Shown: positions 8,051 through 17,610, numbered from the stretch's first letter. The stretch: 64,000 nt of DNA from UBA7803 sp963822255 (GCA_963822255.1 CAWGGV010000008.1:1240001-1304000), one strand, 5' to 3'. The notes: a model not told the origin generated them from the letters alone. Translations and numbers: made by a program.

Positions 8051-9365
8051 TCAGGTCAGAAACCCCGTATGCACGTTGCCGGCGAGGAACTGCTCGTCCT
8101 GGAGCGCGCGCTCGAGGATCGGCACGTTGGTGGCGACGCCGCGGATCTCCAGCGCCTTGACGCCGACCAGGGTGCGGCCGATGGCCTGCTCGCGGCTCGA
8201 GCCCCAGCCGATGACCTTGGCGATCAGGGCGTCGTAGTACGGGGTGACCGCCTGTCCCTGGCGATAGCCGGTCTCGTAGCGCACGCCGTGGAGGTCCGGC
8301 GTTCGCAGGTGGCTGAGCACCCCGGTGGCGGTATGGCCGGTGCGCGGATCTTCCGCGTACACCCGGGCCTCCACGGCGCAGCCGGTGAGCGGCGGCCGTT
8401 CGGGCAGCGGCGCTCCCGCTGCCAGCGCGATCTGGATCGCCACCAGATCGAGCCCGGTGACGGCCTCGGTGACCCCGTGCTCCACCTGAATGCGGGTGTT
8501 CATCTCGATGAAGCCGAAGCTGCCATCCTGACGGCGCAGGGTCTCGAAGGTGCCGACGTTGTCGTAGCCGAGCTCGGCCAGGGTCCGCTCCGCCTGCTCG
8601 GCCAGGGCCAGCACCTCCCGGCGTTCGATGCCCGGGGCTGGCGCTTCCTCGATGACCTTGCGGTGGCGCTGCTGCAGAGAGCAGTCGCGCTCGTACAGGT
8701 GCAGGGCGTTGCCGCGGCCATCGCCGAGCAGCTGAATCTCCACGTGGCGCGGCCGTTCCACCCAGGCTTCCAGGAACACCGCGCCGTCACCGAAGGCGGC
8801 TGCGGCCATGCGCCGGGCCCGCGGCAGCGCCCGCTCGAGCTCGGCTTCGCTTCGCACCACCTGCATGCCGATGCCGCCGCCGCCGGCGGTCGGCTTCAGC
8901 ATGAGCGGATATCCCACCTCCCGCGCGGCAGCGATCGCCTCGCCGACGTCCGCCACTGCCGCTGCTGCCGGGCAGCACAGGAAAGCCGTGTTCGGCCACC
9001 AGCGCCCGGGCACGGAGCTTGTCGCCCATGGCCTCGAGCCACCTCGGCGAAGGCCCGATGAACGTCGACCCGCGGTCGGCCACCGCCTGGGCGAACGCGG
9101 CGTTCTCGGCGAGGAATCCGTAGCCGGGATGGACCGCGTCAGCGCCGCAGGCGTCCATGGCGCCAGCAGGGCATCGGCGTTCAGGTAGGTTTCCGCCGCG
9201 GCGCTGCCGGCGAGGGGTACGGCCTCGCCCGCCTCGTCCAGGTAAGGTGAGCCGGCATCGGCCTCCGAGTACGCCACGGCCGACGCGATGCCAAGCGCGT
9301 CGCACGCCCTGATCACCCGGCGCGCTATGGCACCGCGGTTGACGATCGAGAATCTTGCCGAACAA
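8051..9365 (-). CDS. Biotin carboxylase subunit, three frameshifts, no biotinyl domain
   Basis: An ATP-grasp biotin carboxylase. It starts (TTG at 9365) with FGKIL, then IVNRGAIARRVIRACDALG, HPGYGFLAENAAFA, the ATP-binding PTAGGGGIGM, the HVEIQLLGDG and ERDCSLQQRHRKVIEEAP stretches, and IEMNTRIQVEHGVTE. These pieces lie in different frames, with switches at about 9346-9352, 9158-9168 and 8950-8975. The protein would be about 440 residues and stops right after the biotin carboxylase C-terminal domain, 10 bp before a REP unit. The biotinyl-Lys (MKM) domain usual for acyl-CoA carboxylase alpha subunits is absent and was not found nearby. It would need a separate carrier, or it has been truncated. 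Confidence 0.85.
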
Positions 9366-9368
9366 CCT

Positions 9369-9731
9369 TCAGCCGCCCCGGGATCCACCGCCGCCGCGGT
9401 GCTCGAGATACCGCTCGTACTCCTGCCAGGTCTCGATGAAGCCGTTCAGACCCCGGTCGCGGGTGCCGCTGGTGGTGGCTCCGGCCGCCACGGCCTCCTC
9501 CAGCCGACGGCGCAGGGCGCGAACGTCGTCGAGCCCGAGCGACATGCGGAACATGTCGGTTTCCGGGCCGCCCTCGTGATCGTCCGGCTTCTCGAGCGGC
9601 GTGCCGTCCAGGTGCGCGCGGAGCCGGCCGGCGAGGGACGGCTCGGCGACGAGTTCCAGGGTCTGCTCCAGCAGCCAGCGGCTGCAGACGTCGGGGGTGT
9701 CGCAGATCGCCTTGTAGCGTTCCCAGTTCAT
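9369..9731 (-). CDS. Hypothetical protein upstream of the biotin carboxylase, 120 aa
   Basis: This small acidic soluble protein begins MNWERYKAICDTPDVCSRW and ends in a glycine-rich tail. I do not recognise a domain, and it has no biotin-attachment motif, so it is not the missing carrier protein. Its stop lies 3 bp before the TTG start of the biotin carboxylase, indicating one transcription unit. The ATG at 9731 is preferred over an upstream in-frame start because the conserved-looking part starts there. Confidence 0.55.
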   Translation of the reverse strand: MNWERYKAICDTPDVCSRWLLEQTLELVAEPSLAGRLRAHLDGTPLEKPDDHEGGPETDMFRMSLGLDDVRALRRRLEEAVAAGATTSGTRDRGLNGFIETWQEYERYLEHRGGGGSRGG

Positions 9732-9773
9732 GGCTAGTCTGCCCAATTGCTCGCGCGGATTTCAGGGGTCTGG

Positions 9774-10984
9774 ATGTTAACAAAAGCCGACGACTATCCC
9801 ATCCACCAGACCGCCGAGCCCGTCGCCTACTCGGGCACCGACCGCAACTTCTACGACCGTTACTTCTTCAACGGGTATCAGCGGAACGGCGACGTGTTCT
9901 TCGCCGGCGCGCTCGGCGTCTATCCGCACCTGAACGTGATGGACGCGTCGTTCTGTGTCATCCATCAGGGCAAGCAGTACAACGTGCACGCGTCGCGCGA
10001 CCCTGCACATGGAGCGGCTGGACACCCGGGTCGGCCCCATCGAGGTGGAAGTGATCGAGCCGCTGAACGTCCTGCGCCTGACCTGCAGCGATCCGGACAA
10101 CGGCATCGCCGCCGACCTCACCTTCAACGGCCGATTTCCCGCCATCGAAGAGCCCCGCTTCACCCGACGGCTCGGCGCCATGACCATGATGGACTACACC
10201 CGCCTCACCCAGAACGGCGCCTACGACGGTTGGGTCGAGGTCGCCGACCAGCGCATCACCTTCAGCACCGCCGACACCTGGGGCACCCGCGATCGTTCCT
10301 GGGGCATCCGCCCGGTGGGCGCGCGCGACCCGCAGACCAACCCCAATGCCGGGCCGCCCCAGTTCTTCTGGCTATGGTGCCCGCTGAACTTCGAGGACTG
10401 CGCGACCTTTTATCACCTGAACGCGGATGCGGCCGGTGAGCCGTGGAACACCATGGGGCGCTGCGTGAACGCCGAATCCGCCGAAGAGATGCCGTCGGTG
10501 GCGAGCCGATTGGAATATCAAGCCGGGCACCCGCCACGCGCGCACGGCGCAGGTGGAGCTCTGACGCGCCGTGGCGGCGGCGAGCCTGAAGATCGACCTC
10601 GAGCCTCGCCAGACCTTCTACATGAAAGGGCTCGGCTACGGTCATCCCGAGTGGAGCCACGGCCTCTACCACGGCGAGCTGGAGACGGGGTTCGAAATCT
10701 TCGATCTCTCGGCCATGAACCCGGCGGACCCGACGCATTTCCACATCCAGGCCGATCTGCGACGTCACCCTCCACGAGGGCGCACGCAGAAGTCCGGCAA
10801 GGGGGTGCTCGAGCAGCTCGTCATCGGCGCCTACCCGCCGTACGGCTTCCAGGACGGTGGCGGACGTGGCGTCCTGAGAGGACGTGGCGTCCTGAGAGGA
10901 CGTGGCGTCCCGAGAGGACGTGGCGTCCTGAGAGGACGTGGCTCGTCGAGCGATCACTCCTCCTCCAGCACCGTGTCGACGTAG
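9774..10984 (+). pseudogene. Broken conserved protein of unknown function (about 380 aa ancestral)
   Basis: Several frames together describe one protein: DDYPIHQTAEPVAYSG, then NGYQRNGDVFFAGALGVYPHLNVMDA, then RLTCSDPDNGIAADLTF and RFTRRLGAMTMMDYTRL, then MKGLGYGHPEWSHGLYHGEL. It resembles a family of uncharacterised proteins from lipid- and sterol-degrading bacteria, but I am not certain of the name. Frame changes occur near 9998, near 10510 and twice between 10757 and 10793, and there is an in-frame TGA at 10562-10564. The tail is encoded by an 18-bp tandem repeat. It is either a decayed gene or a stretch of poor sequence; adjacent genes show the same damage. Confidence 0.6.
10862..10943. 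repeat. 18-bp tandem repeat, about 4.5 copies
   Basis: The unit GGACGTGGCGTCCTGAGA is repeated head to tail from 10862, with one T-to-C change in the third copy, and a partial fifth copy. Each junction contains the small palindrome CGTCCT-GAG-AGGACG. It sits at the converging 3' ends of the broken gene at 9774 and the membrane protein at 10954, so it may act as a transcription barrier or simply be a minisatellite. Confidence 0.85.
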
Positions 10985-12053
10985 CCACGCCGCACCACTA
11001 CCGCTAGGGCGCCGCAGAGCGGCGTCGCGAGCACGAGCCCGATCACGCCGAACAGGACGCCGAGCAACACCTGGGTGAAGATGATCACCGCCGGCGGCAC
11101 CTGGATGGCCCGCCGCTGGATGATCGGCACCATGGCGTAGCCTTCGAGCATCTGCAGCGCGGTGTACGCCAGCCAGCGCCCAGAGGGCGAGCGACCAGCT
11201 TTCCGTCAGCGCCACCAGCACCACCGGAATGGCGGCGACGATGGCGCCGAGGTACGGCACCATCTCGAGCAGCGCCGTGGTCAGCGCGAGGCTCAGCGCG
11301 AGCGGCACGCCCAGGAGCTTCAGTCCGATGTATGACAGCACGCCCATGATCACCATCGCCAGAACCTGGCCGCGCATCCAGCTCTCGAGGGTGGAACCGA
11401 TCTCGTTGAAGGTGTCGCGCACGGCCTTGCGCCGTTCCGGCGCGAACAGGCGGACGATGCCGTCGCGGTAGCGGCGCGGGTGCGCCGCTTGGTACAGCCC
11501 CAAGGCGAACACCACCACCACGCTCCCCAGGGCGCCGAACGTGGTGGTGACGATCATGGGCAGGTTGCCGATGAGGGAGCTCGCCGGCGGCAGCATCTGC
11601 CGTACGCTGATGGTGCGCTCACCGCCGAGCCAGCCGCTCAGCCAGTCGTCGATGGCCTGCAGCGCCTGCGGGTATCCGCTGCGCCGCCTGGCTGAGCTGA
11701 TCGATGACGTTGGGCGCGGTGAGCCAGGTGAACGCTCCCAGCAAAGCGATGAACGTCAGGAACACCACCACCAGCGCCCACTCCAACGACAGCGGTGAGT
11801 GGCGCTCCAGCACGGCGCCGATGTCGTGGAACACCACGGCGACCAGCACGCTGGCGAACAGCAGCAGAAACACCCCGGTGGCGAGCACGAACGCTGCCGC
11901 CCCCGCCGCCACCACGATCAGCAGCGCGAGCATGCGGAACTCGCTCCACAGTAGCTCCGAGCTGGGCGGCAGGCTCGGCTGATCCTCCTCCGAGCCGTGT
12001 TCGGAGTGATCTGGCCTCGTTTGCCATGGCGTAAGGAAATTGCGAAGGAACAC
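10954..12053 (-). CDS. AI-2E/PerM-family membrane protein, frameshifted
   Basis: The pieces assemble to a PerM/AI-2E family protein. An N-terminal cytosolic stretch is followed by paired membrane helices (MLALLIVVAAGAAAFVLATG and FLLLFASVLVAVVFHD), a WALVVVFLTFIALLG helix, a helical soluble region, then GSTLESWMRGQVLAMVIMG, VPYLGAIVAAIPVVLVAL and the C-terminal MVPIIQRRAIQVPP with LLGVLFGVIGLVLATPL. Frame switches are at about 11668-11672 and 11168-11182; correcting each by one base restores the family pattern. Some members export autoinducer-2 or act as Na+/H+ antiporters; no substrate can be given here. The start is uncertain (GTG 12053 or nearby). Confidence 0.8.
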
Positions 12054-12145
12054 AGTTTCAGCAAACCGCGTGCCAGGCCAAGCCGCGTGCCAGCCGCAAC
12101 AGCGGCCGCGTTGACGGAGCGCAGGGCCCGGCCCATGATCGGCCG

Positions 12146-13012
12146 ATGGAAATCTTACCGCTCACCCCCGTCATCGGCGCGGAGATCCGCGGCGCACGCC
12201 TGACCGATCCCGACGACGCGCAGATCGCCGCCATTCGCCGGGCGCTTGCCGACCACTGCGTGCTGTTCTTCCGCGATCAGCCGCGCCTCGAGCCGGCGCA
12301 GCAGATCGGCTTCGCCCGCCAGTTCGGCGAGCTGCACGCCCACCCGGCGGCGCCCCATCTCGACGGTCACCCGGAAGTCTTCGTGATCCACGCCCACGCC
12401 GGCTCGAAGGTCGCCAACGGCAACGGCTGGCACAGCGACGTCTCCTGCGACGAGGAGCCGCCCCTCGGCACCATGCTGCAGCTCCACGTGCTGCCATCGA
12501 CCGGCGGCGACACGCTGTTCGCGAACATGTGCGCCGCGTACGAGACCCTGTCACCGGCGCTGCAGGCATTCCTCGCCACCCTCACGGCGCGGCACGAGTC
12601 GGAGCACATCTACCGGGGCCGCTACTCGGACCGGGGCGTCGACGACAGCGGGCGAACCTATCCGAGCGCCGTCCACCCGGTGGTGCGCACCCACCCGGTG
12701 TCCGGCCGGCAGGCCCTTTACGTGAACCCCAGCTTCACCACCCGGATCAACGAGCTGTCCCACGAGGAAAGCAAGGCGCTGCTGGAGTTTCTGTACCGAC
12801 ATCAGCAGCGGCCGGAGTTTCAGGTACGGTTCTCGTGGACGGAGAACGCAATCGCCCTCTGGGACAACCGCTCGACCCAGCACTTCGCGCTATGGGACTA
12901 CTGGCCCGAGGAACGCAAGGGCCACCGGGTGACGATCAAGGGCGAGAAGCCGTTTTATCGGGCGGCCGACGCGGCGCCGAGGAGCATGAAGCTGTCACGA
13001 CAGCTCGCCTGA
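12146..13012 (+). CDS. TauD/TfdA-family Fe(II)/2-oxoglutarate dioxygenase
   Basis: A 288-residue protein with the iron ligands H96 and D98 in WHSDVS, H246 in STQHFALWDY and the 2-oxoglutarate-binding R261 in GHRVT, spaced as in TauD. The reaction is oxidative hydroxylation coupled to decarboxylation of 2-oxoglutarate; taurine is only one of many substrates of this family and no sulfonate transporter lies nearby, so the substrate is open. The ATG at 12146 starts directly before the conserved PLTPVIGAEIRG. It is alone in its orientation, and a REP cluster follows. Confidence 0.88.
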   Translation: MEILPLTPVIGAEIRGARLTDPDDAQIAAIRRALADHCVLFFRDQPRLEPAQQIGFARQFGELHAHPAAPHLDGHPEVFVIHAHAGSKVANGNGWHSDVSCDEEPPLGTMLQLHVLPSTGGDTLFANMCAAYETLSPALQAFLATLTARHESEHIYRGRYSDRGVDDSGRTYPSAVHPVVRTHPVSGRQALYVNPSFTTRINELSHEESKALLEFLYRHQQRPEFQVRFSWTENAIALWDNRSTQHFALWDYWPEERKGHRVTIKGEKPFYRAADAAPRSMKLSRQLA

Positions 13013-13029
13013 CCGGACCCCCTCCCCTC

Positions 13030-13219
13030 CTGTGGGAGCGACCTGTGGGAGCGACCTCCTGGTCGCGATCGCGCAGAGCGATGGCTACCCGACCCAGGTC
13101 CTGGATGACGGCTATCCAGATCCAGAATCGCGACCGGGAGGTCGCTCCCACACAGCAGGACCGGTCGCTCGCCACACGCAGGAGGTCGCTCCCACATAGC
13201 ACCGGAGGTCGCTCCCACA
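13030..13219. repeat. REP cluster downstream of the TauD-like gene
   Basis: This 190-bp stretch holds a truncated unit fused to a full one (13030-13070), an inverted full unit (13127-13151) and two 15-17-bp fragments ending in GGTCGCTCCCAC (about 13180-13196 and 13205-13219). No gene was seen. The next gene begins at 13286 after a strong GAGGAGG ribosome-binding site. Confidence 0.8.
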
Positions 13220-13285
13220 CAGCCGGAGTGGCATGGGGTTTGCTCCGGGGAAGCAGCCCGCTGCTGGACTGAGGAGGTTGTCATC

Positions 13286-15619
13286 ATGCATGCATTGGCC
13301 CGCTCGGGCGTCGTCGTCGCACTCGCCTGCGGATCCCTGGCGTTTCACTCTTCTCCAGCTCTGGCCGGCGACGTTTCCTTCGCCGACGTCTCCCACGCCG
13401 CGGGCGTCGATCGCTCCACCGAGAGCTACGGAGCCACCGTGGCGGACGTCAACGGCGACGGTTATCCCGACATCTGGGTCAGCAATCACCGAACCAGGCC
13501 GAGCCTGTACATCAATCAGGGCGACGGGACGTTCCGCGATGGCGCGCTGGGCGTCGCGATCTGGCGAGACCATCCGGAACGGGATACTCACGGCGGGTCG
13601 TTCGCCGACATCGACAACGACGGCGATCTCGATGAGCTGGTCACGGTGGGGCGGGGTCACCCTCAGCAACTGCTGATCAACGACAACGGCGTGCTGGTGG
13701 AGCGGGCGGACCAGTACGGCATCGGCTCAGCGTGGATCGGCGGCCGACTGCCCATATGGTACGACTACAACGGTGACCGGCTGATCGACGTCTCGGTCGC
13801 TCAGTACGGCGGCGTGAGCCGCATGTATACCAGTCACGGCACAGCGTTTTCCGACGACACCACGACCCTGCAGTCCGTCTGCGTGCGCCACCATTACGCT
13901 CACCTCATGGACGTGAACGGCGACGGCCGGCTGGATTTCATGTGTTCCGGGGAAGCGGTTTTCCCGACCGCGGTGTTCGACATGACGACGGTGCCATGGA
14001 CGCGGATCACGACCCAGTTTCCGACCGTCGCCAACGTGGCCGACTCGGTGGTGGGAGACTTCGACAACGACGGGCGCATGGACATGTTCCTGTTGTCCGG
14101 CGTGCAGAGCCGGCCATCGGGCTACGCTCAGTACGGGGATCGTCAGATCGAGTTCCGCACCCAGGGGGGCGTCAAAGGAATCAGCTTCACCAGTGACGGG
14201 CCGATCTCGATCGAGCTCAACTGGAATCTCACCCAGCGCAGCAACTACCTCGACTACATCTTCGTCGGTGCCGACGGCCACCATCCGACCGGCTTGCCGA
14301 TCTCGCTGGACCCGGCGGACAGCAGCATCCAAGGCATGCCGGCAGACCCGCCCGCGAACCAGACGCCGGCGGTGCTGCTCGGCTACGACGCCGCCAACCA
14401 CCGGTGGAACATCAGGACCCAGACCAATCACCGCTGGAGCGATGCGTACTTCACCATCCACACCAACGCGCCGATCTGGGGCCTCAACGGCATCGGCTTA
14501 TGGCCGACGGACAAGGCGGCCCGTCCAACCCTGCTCATCGCCACCGGCAACGGCTGGGAAGATCGCACCGAGGAGGCTGGCCTCACGGAGCCGGTGTCCT
14601 GCGGATCCGTGACCAGCGGTGACTACAACAACGACGGCTACCTCGACCTCTACCTGGCTTGCCGGGGAGGCGCTGAGAACCTGCCCAACATCCTCTATTA
14701 CGGCGGCCCCGGCGGCGTGTTCCGCAAAGCGCCGTCGACGGAAGGATTCGACGGCCCGGTCGGCGCGGCGCTCGGCAGCGGCGCGGGCACCGCAGACAGT
14801 GCGGTATCCGGTGATTTCGATCTCGACGGTTTTCTCGATCTGTTCGTCACCAACGGCTTCAACATGCGGCCGAAGTTCGTCGGTGGCCCCGGGCTGCTGC
14901 TGCACAACCAGGGCAACTCCAACAACTGGATCATGCTGGACCTGGTCGGCACCGTCTCGCAGCGAGATGCGGTGGGGGCCGTGGTGATGGCGTCTGCCAA
15001 CGGCGTGGAGCAGACCCGCGTGCAGAACGGCGGCTACCACCGCTGGAGTCAGGAGGATGCGCGGATTCATTTCGGCATGGCACAAGCCGCGCAGACGGAC
15101 ATCACCATCCAGTGGCCGAGCGGGCTCGTGGACCGGCACACGGCGGTGGCAGTGAACCATGTCTACCGCGTCACCGAAGGTGGTGGGCTCGAGGTCGAGA
15201 ATCCGGCCACCAGCGGATCCGGCGGCGCTACCTGCGGCATGCCGAGCTACGACCCTTCAAGCGAAGCGGCCGTGTACGTGTGGCAGGAATGCGGCAGTAA
15301 TCGCTGGTCCATGCGCGCCACCGGCGGCAGCGGCTTCGCCCTGTGGTCCGGCAACCTCCGCTCCGACGTCGCCTACACCAGCGTCGCGCCGTACAGCCTC
15401 GAATCCACCGACACGCTGGACACCTCCGACCCTGCGGACATCGCCTTCACCCTGAAGGTCAGCAGCCAATGGCAGGACGGCATCGACTTCAGCGTCCCCT
15501 CATCGAGCGGAAAATGTTTCGCCGTCGATTCCACCGCGACCGTGGCCGTCTATCTCGGCAAAACCAAGCAGCGCGTGCCGGCAAGCTTCAATCCGGAAAC
15601 GCTGACGGCCTGTCAGTAA
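13286..15619 (+). CDS. Secreted FG-GAP/VCBS-repeat protein with ASPIC/UnbV domain
   Basis: A 777-residue exported protein. A Sec signal peptide (about residues 1-28, ending SPALAG) is followed by several FG-GAP/VCBS calcium-binding repeats with DVNGDGYPD, DIDNDGDLD, DVNGDGRLD, DFDNDGRMD, DYNNDGYLD and DFDLDGFLD cores. An ASPIC/UnbV-type segment follows (about residues 555-625), with AVGAVVMASANG, QNGGYHRWSQ and ITIQWPSG. The last 130 residues contain paired cysteines and are not recognised. FG-GAP repeats form beta-propellers, so surface adhesion or carbohydrate interaction is likely, but this is inference. GAGGAGG lies 10 nt before the ATG. It is a single-gene unit bounded by repeats. Confidence 0.85.
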   Translation: MHALARSGVVVALACGSLAFHSSPALAGDVSFADVSHAAGVDRSTESYGATVADVNGDGYPDIWVSNHRTRPSLYINQGDGTFRDGALGVAIWRDHPERDTHGGSFADIDNDGDLDELVTVGRGHPQQLLINDNGVLVERADQYGIGSAWIGGRLPIWYDYNGDRLIDVSVAQYGGVSRMYTSHGTAFSDDTTTLQSVCVRHHYAHLMDVNGDGRLDFMCSGEAVFPTAVFDMTTVPWTRITTQFPTVANVADSVVGDFDNDGRMDMFLLSGVQSRPSGYAQYGDRQIEFRTQGGVKGISFTSDGPISIELNWNLTQRSNYLDYIFVGADGHHPTGLPISLDPADSSIQGMPADPPANQTPAVLLGYDAANHRWNIRTQTNHRWSDAYFTIHTNAPIWGLNGIGLWPTDKAARPTLLIATGNGWEDRTEEAGLTEPVSCGSVTSGDYNNDGYLDLYLACRGGAENLPNILYYGGPGGVFRKAPSTEGFDGPVGAALGSGAGTADSAVSGDFDLDGFLDLFVTNGFNMRPKFVGGPGLLLHNQGNSNNWIMLDLVGTVSQRDAVGAVVMASANGVEQTRVQNGGYHRWSQEDARIHFGMAQAAQTDITIQWPSGLVDRHTAVAVNHVYRVTEGGGLEVENPATSGSGGATCGMPSYDPSSEAAVYVWQECGSNRWSMRATGGSGFALWSGNLRSDVAYTSVAPYSLESTDTLDTSDPADIAFTLKVSSQWQDGIDFSVPSSSGKCFAVDSTATVAVYLGKTKQRVPASFNPETLTACQ

Positions 15620-15621
15620 GG

Positions 15622-15652
15622 GTGTGGGAGCCCTCAGCTCTACGCGGTCGCG
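15622..15652. repeat. Variant repeat (second copy of the 7858 type)
   Basis: GTGTGGGAGC followed by CCTCAGCTCTAC and CGGTCGCGA matches the copy at 7858-7890 over about 30 bp with one mismatch. It shares ends with the REP unit but has a different middle. Here it lies directly after the stop of the FG-GAP gene. Confidence 0.65.
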
Positions 15653-15686
15653 ATCTCTGGATCTCGGCGGCTAGCCTTCGTCGCTC

Positions 15687-16610
15687 CTACAGCGTCAACG
15701 TCGAGCCGGTGAGGCGCTCGTAGGCCTCGAGGTAGCGCGCCATGGTCTTCTCGACCACCTCGTCCGGCAGGACCGGGCCGGGCGCGGTCTTGTCCCAGTC
15801 TCCGGCGCTCACCAGGGTTTCCAGGTAGTTGCGCACGATCTGCTTGTCGAAGCTCGGCTGCTCACCGCCCGGCTGCCACTGATCGGCGGGCCAGAAGCGG
15901 GAACTGTCGGGAGTGAAGATCTCGTCGATGAGCAGCGGCGAGTGGTGGCCGGACAGTTGGCCGAACTCGAATTTGGTGTCGGCGAGAATGATGCCGCGCT
16001 CGAGAGCGTAGTCCCGCGCCTGGCAGTAGAGGTCCAGGGTGGTGACGCGCAGCCACTCCATGAGCTCGCGGCCGACGACTTTCGCGCCTTCGTCGAAGCT
16101 GATGTTCTCGTCATGGCCGGTGTCGGCTTTGGTGGACGGCGTGAACAGGGGCTCTGCGAGCCGATCGCTGTTCTTCAGGCCCTTCGGCAGGGGGATGCCA
16201 CAGACGGAGCCCGAGCGCTGATAGTCCTTCCAGCCGCTGCCCGTGATGTAGCCGCGGGCGATGCACTCGATGGGCACCACCTCGGTCTTCCGGCAGAGCA
16301 TGACGCGGCGGTCGAGCCTCGCGCGGTCGGCATCGGAGAGGCCGGGCACGTCTGCCGCGCTGGTGGAAAGCAGGTGGTGGTCCACCCGGCCGCTGAAATG
16401 GTCGAACCAGAACTTCGAGATCTGGGTGAGCACGACGCCCTTGCCCGGCAGGCCGTTGGCCATGACCACGTCGAAAGCGCTGGTCCGGTCGGTGGCGACG
16501 ATCAGCAGGGCTTCTTCGCCGTCGGACAGGGTGACGTCGTAGATGTCGCGGACCTTCCCGGAACGGCGGTTGGGGAGGTCGAGATGGGTTTCCATGAGAG
16601 CTTCGGTCAT
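15687..16610 (-). CDS. purC: Phosphoribosylaminoimidazole-succinocarboxamide synthase
   Basis: SAICAR synthase joins CAIR and aspartate in purine synthesis. The 307-residue length fits the longer form of the enzyme. Conserved parts are SGKVRDIYD near the start, LIVATDRTSAFDVVM, PIECIARGYITGSGWKDYQ, DENISFDEG, and ILADTKFEFG near the ATP site. The ATG at 16610 is chosen; the conserved region starts at about residue 15, so METHLDLP (16595) is also possible. A REP array lies directly upstream. Confidence 0.95.
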   Translation of the reverse strand: MTEALMETHLDLPNRRSGKVRDIYDVTLSDGEEALLIVATDRTSAFDVVMANGLPGKGVVLTQISKFWFDHFSGRVDHHLLSTSAADVPGLSDADRARLDRRVMLCRKTEVVPIECIARGYITGSGWKDYQRSGSVCGIPLPKGLKNSDRLAEPLFTPSTKADTGHDENISFDEGAKVVGRELMEWLRVTTLDLYCQARDYALERGIILADTKFEFGQLSGHHSPLLIDEIFTPDSSRFWPADQWQPGGEQPSFDKQIVRNYLETLVSAGDWDKTAPGPVLPDEVVEKTMARYLEAYERLTGSTLTL

Positions 16611-16621
16611 TGGCTCATCCT

Positions 16622-16819
16622 TGTGGCAGCGACCTCCCGGTCGCGATCTTCATAGCCATTGTTGTGGGAGCGACCTCCCGGTCGCGATCTTCATAGCCAT
16701 TGTTGTGGGAGCGACCTCCCGGTCGCGATCTTCATAGCCATTATCATGGCCCAACCATTAGCATCGCGACCGGGAGGTCGCTCCCACACGGGCGTCGCGA
16801 CCGGGAGGTCGCTCCCACA
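16622..16819. repeat. REP array: three 41-bp direct units plus two inverted units
   Basis: Three direct repeats of a 41-bp block each consist of one REP unit plus a shared spacer (CTTCATAGCCATTGTT-like). They are followed by two REP units in the opposite orientation (16763-16787 and 16795-16819). The conserved spacer shows that the block was duplicated in tandem, not inserted three times. It lies between purC and the SDR gene. Confidence 0.9.
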
Positions 16820-16845
16820 TGGTCGCATCGCCACAGGCCGCGGCG

Positions 16846-17610
16846 TCAGGTGGTGTAGCCTCCGTCCACCATGTACACGGAGCCGGTGACCCAGGCGCTG
16901 TCGTCGCTGGCCAGGAACAGCATGACCCGGGCGATCTCGTCCGGCGTGCCGTAGCGGTGCATGGGGATGCTGGCCGCCATGGATTCCTTGGCGGCATCGG
17001 CCGCTCCGGGCAGCATACCCTGCTCGAGCCGCCGCATCATCTCGGTCTCGACCGGTGACGGATTGACGGTGTTGACGCGAATGTTCATCGGCGCACACTC
17101 CCGCGCTGCCGTCCGCATCAGACCGATGACAGCGTGCTTGCTGGTGACGTAGGCCGAAACTCCCGGCGCCCCTCTGACGCCGGCCACCGACGAGGTAATG
17201 ACGACGCTACCGCCGCCGCGGGCCTGCATGGCGGGGATAGTGTGCTTGAGGCCGAGGAATACGCCTTTGACGTTGACGCCGAGCACCTGGTCGAACCGCG
17301 CCTCGTCGTACTCGGTGATGGGCTTGACGTCGCCTTCGATGCCGGCGTTGGCGAGGAACGCATCGACGCCGCCGTAGCGCTCGGTGGCGCAGTCGACCAT
17401 GGCCTGGTTGTCTGCCGATCTGGTGACGTCGGCGACGAAGTAGCTGACCCGGTTGCTGCCGGTGGCAGCGACGGCTTCCTGCAATGCCGCTTCGTTCAGG
17501 TCGACGAGGAGGACGTTGGAGCCTTCCGCCGCAAACAGAGTGGCGGCGGCGCGGCCGATGCCGCCGGCCCCGCCGGTGATGATGGTGGTTTTGTTTTCCA
17601 GTCGGTGCAT
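16846..17610 (-). CDS. SDR-family oxidoreductase
   Basis: A 254-residue classical short-chain dehydrogenase with TGGAGGIG at 12-19, DLNE ending the second strand (NAD preference likely), LANAG, the catalytic serine in ITSSVAG and the YVTSK motif. The C-terminus SVYMVDGGYTT is typical. The reaction is probably oxidation or reduction of a hydroxy/keto group; the substrate is unknown. The gene is flanked on both sides by REP units and is not obviously in an operon with the PLP enzyme 60 bp upstream. Confidence 0.85.
   Translation of the reverse strand: MHRLENKTTIITGGAGGIGRAAATLFAAEGSNVLLVDLNEAALQEAVAATGSNRVSYFVADVTRSADNQAMVDCATERYGGVDAFLANAGIEGDVKPITEYDEARFDQVLGVNVKGVFLGLKHTIPAMQARGGGSVVITSSVAGVRGAPGVSAYVTSKHAVIGLMRTAARECAPMNIRVNTVNPSPVETEMMRRLEQGMLPGAADAAKESMAASIPMHRYGTPDEIARVMLFLASDDSAWVTGSVYMVDGGYTT

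Noticed and set aside
9369..9731. The small protein before the biotin carboxylase as its missing biotin carrier
   Set aside because: No MKM motif or beta-rich hammerhead pattern is present.
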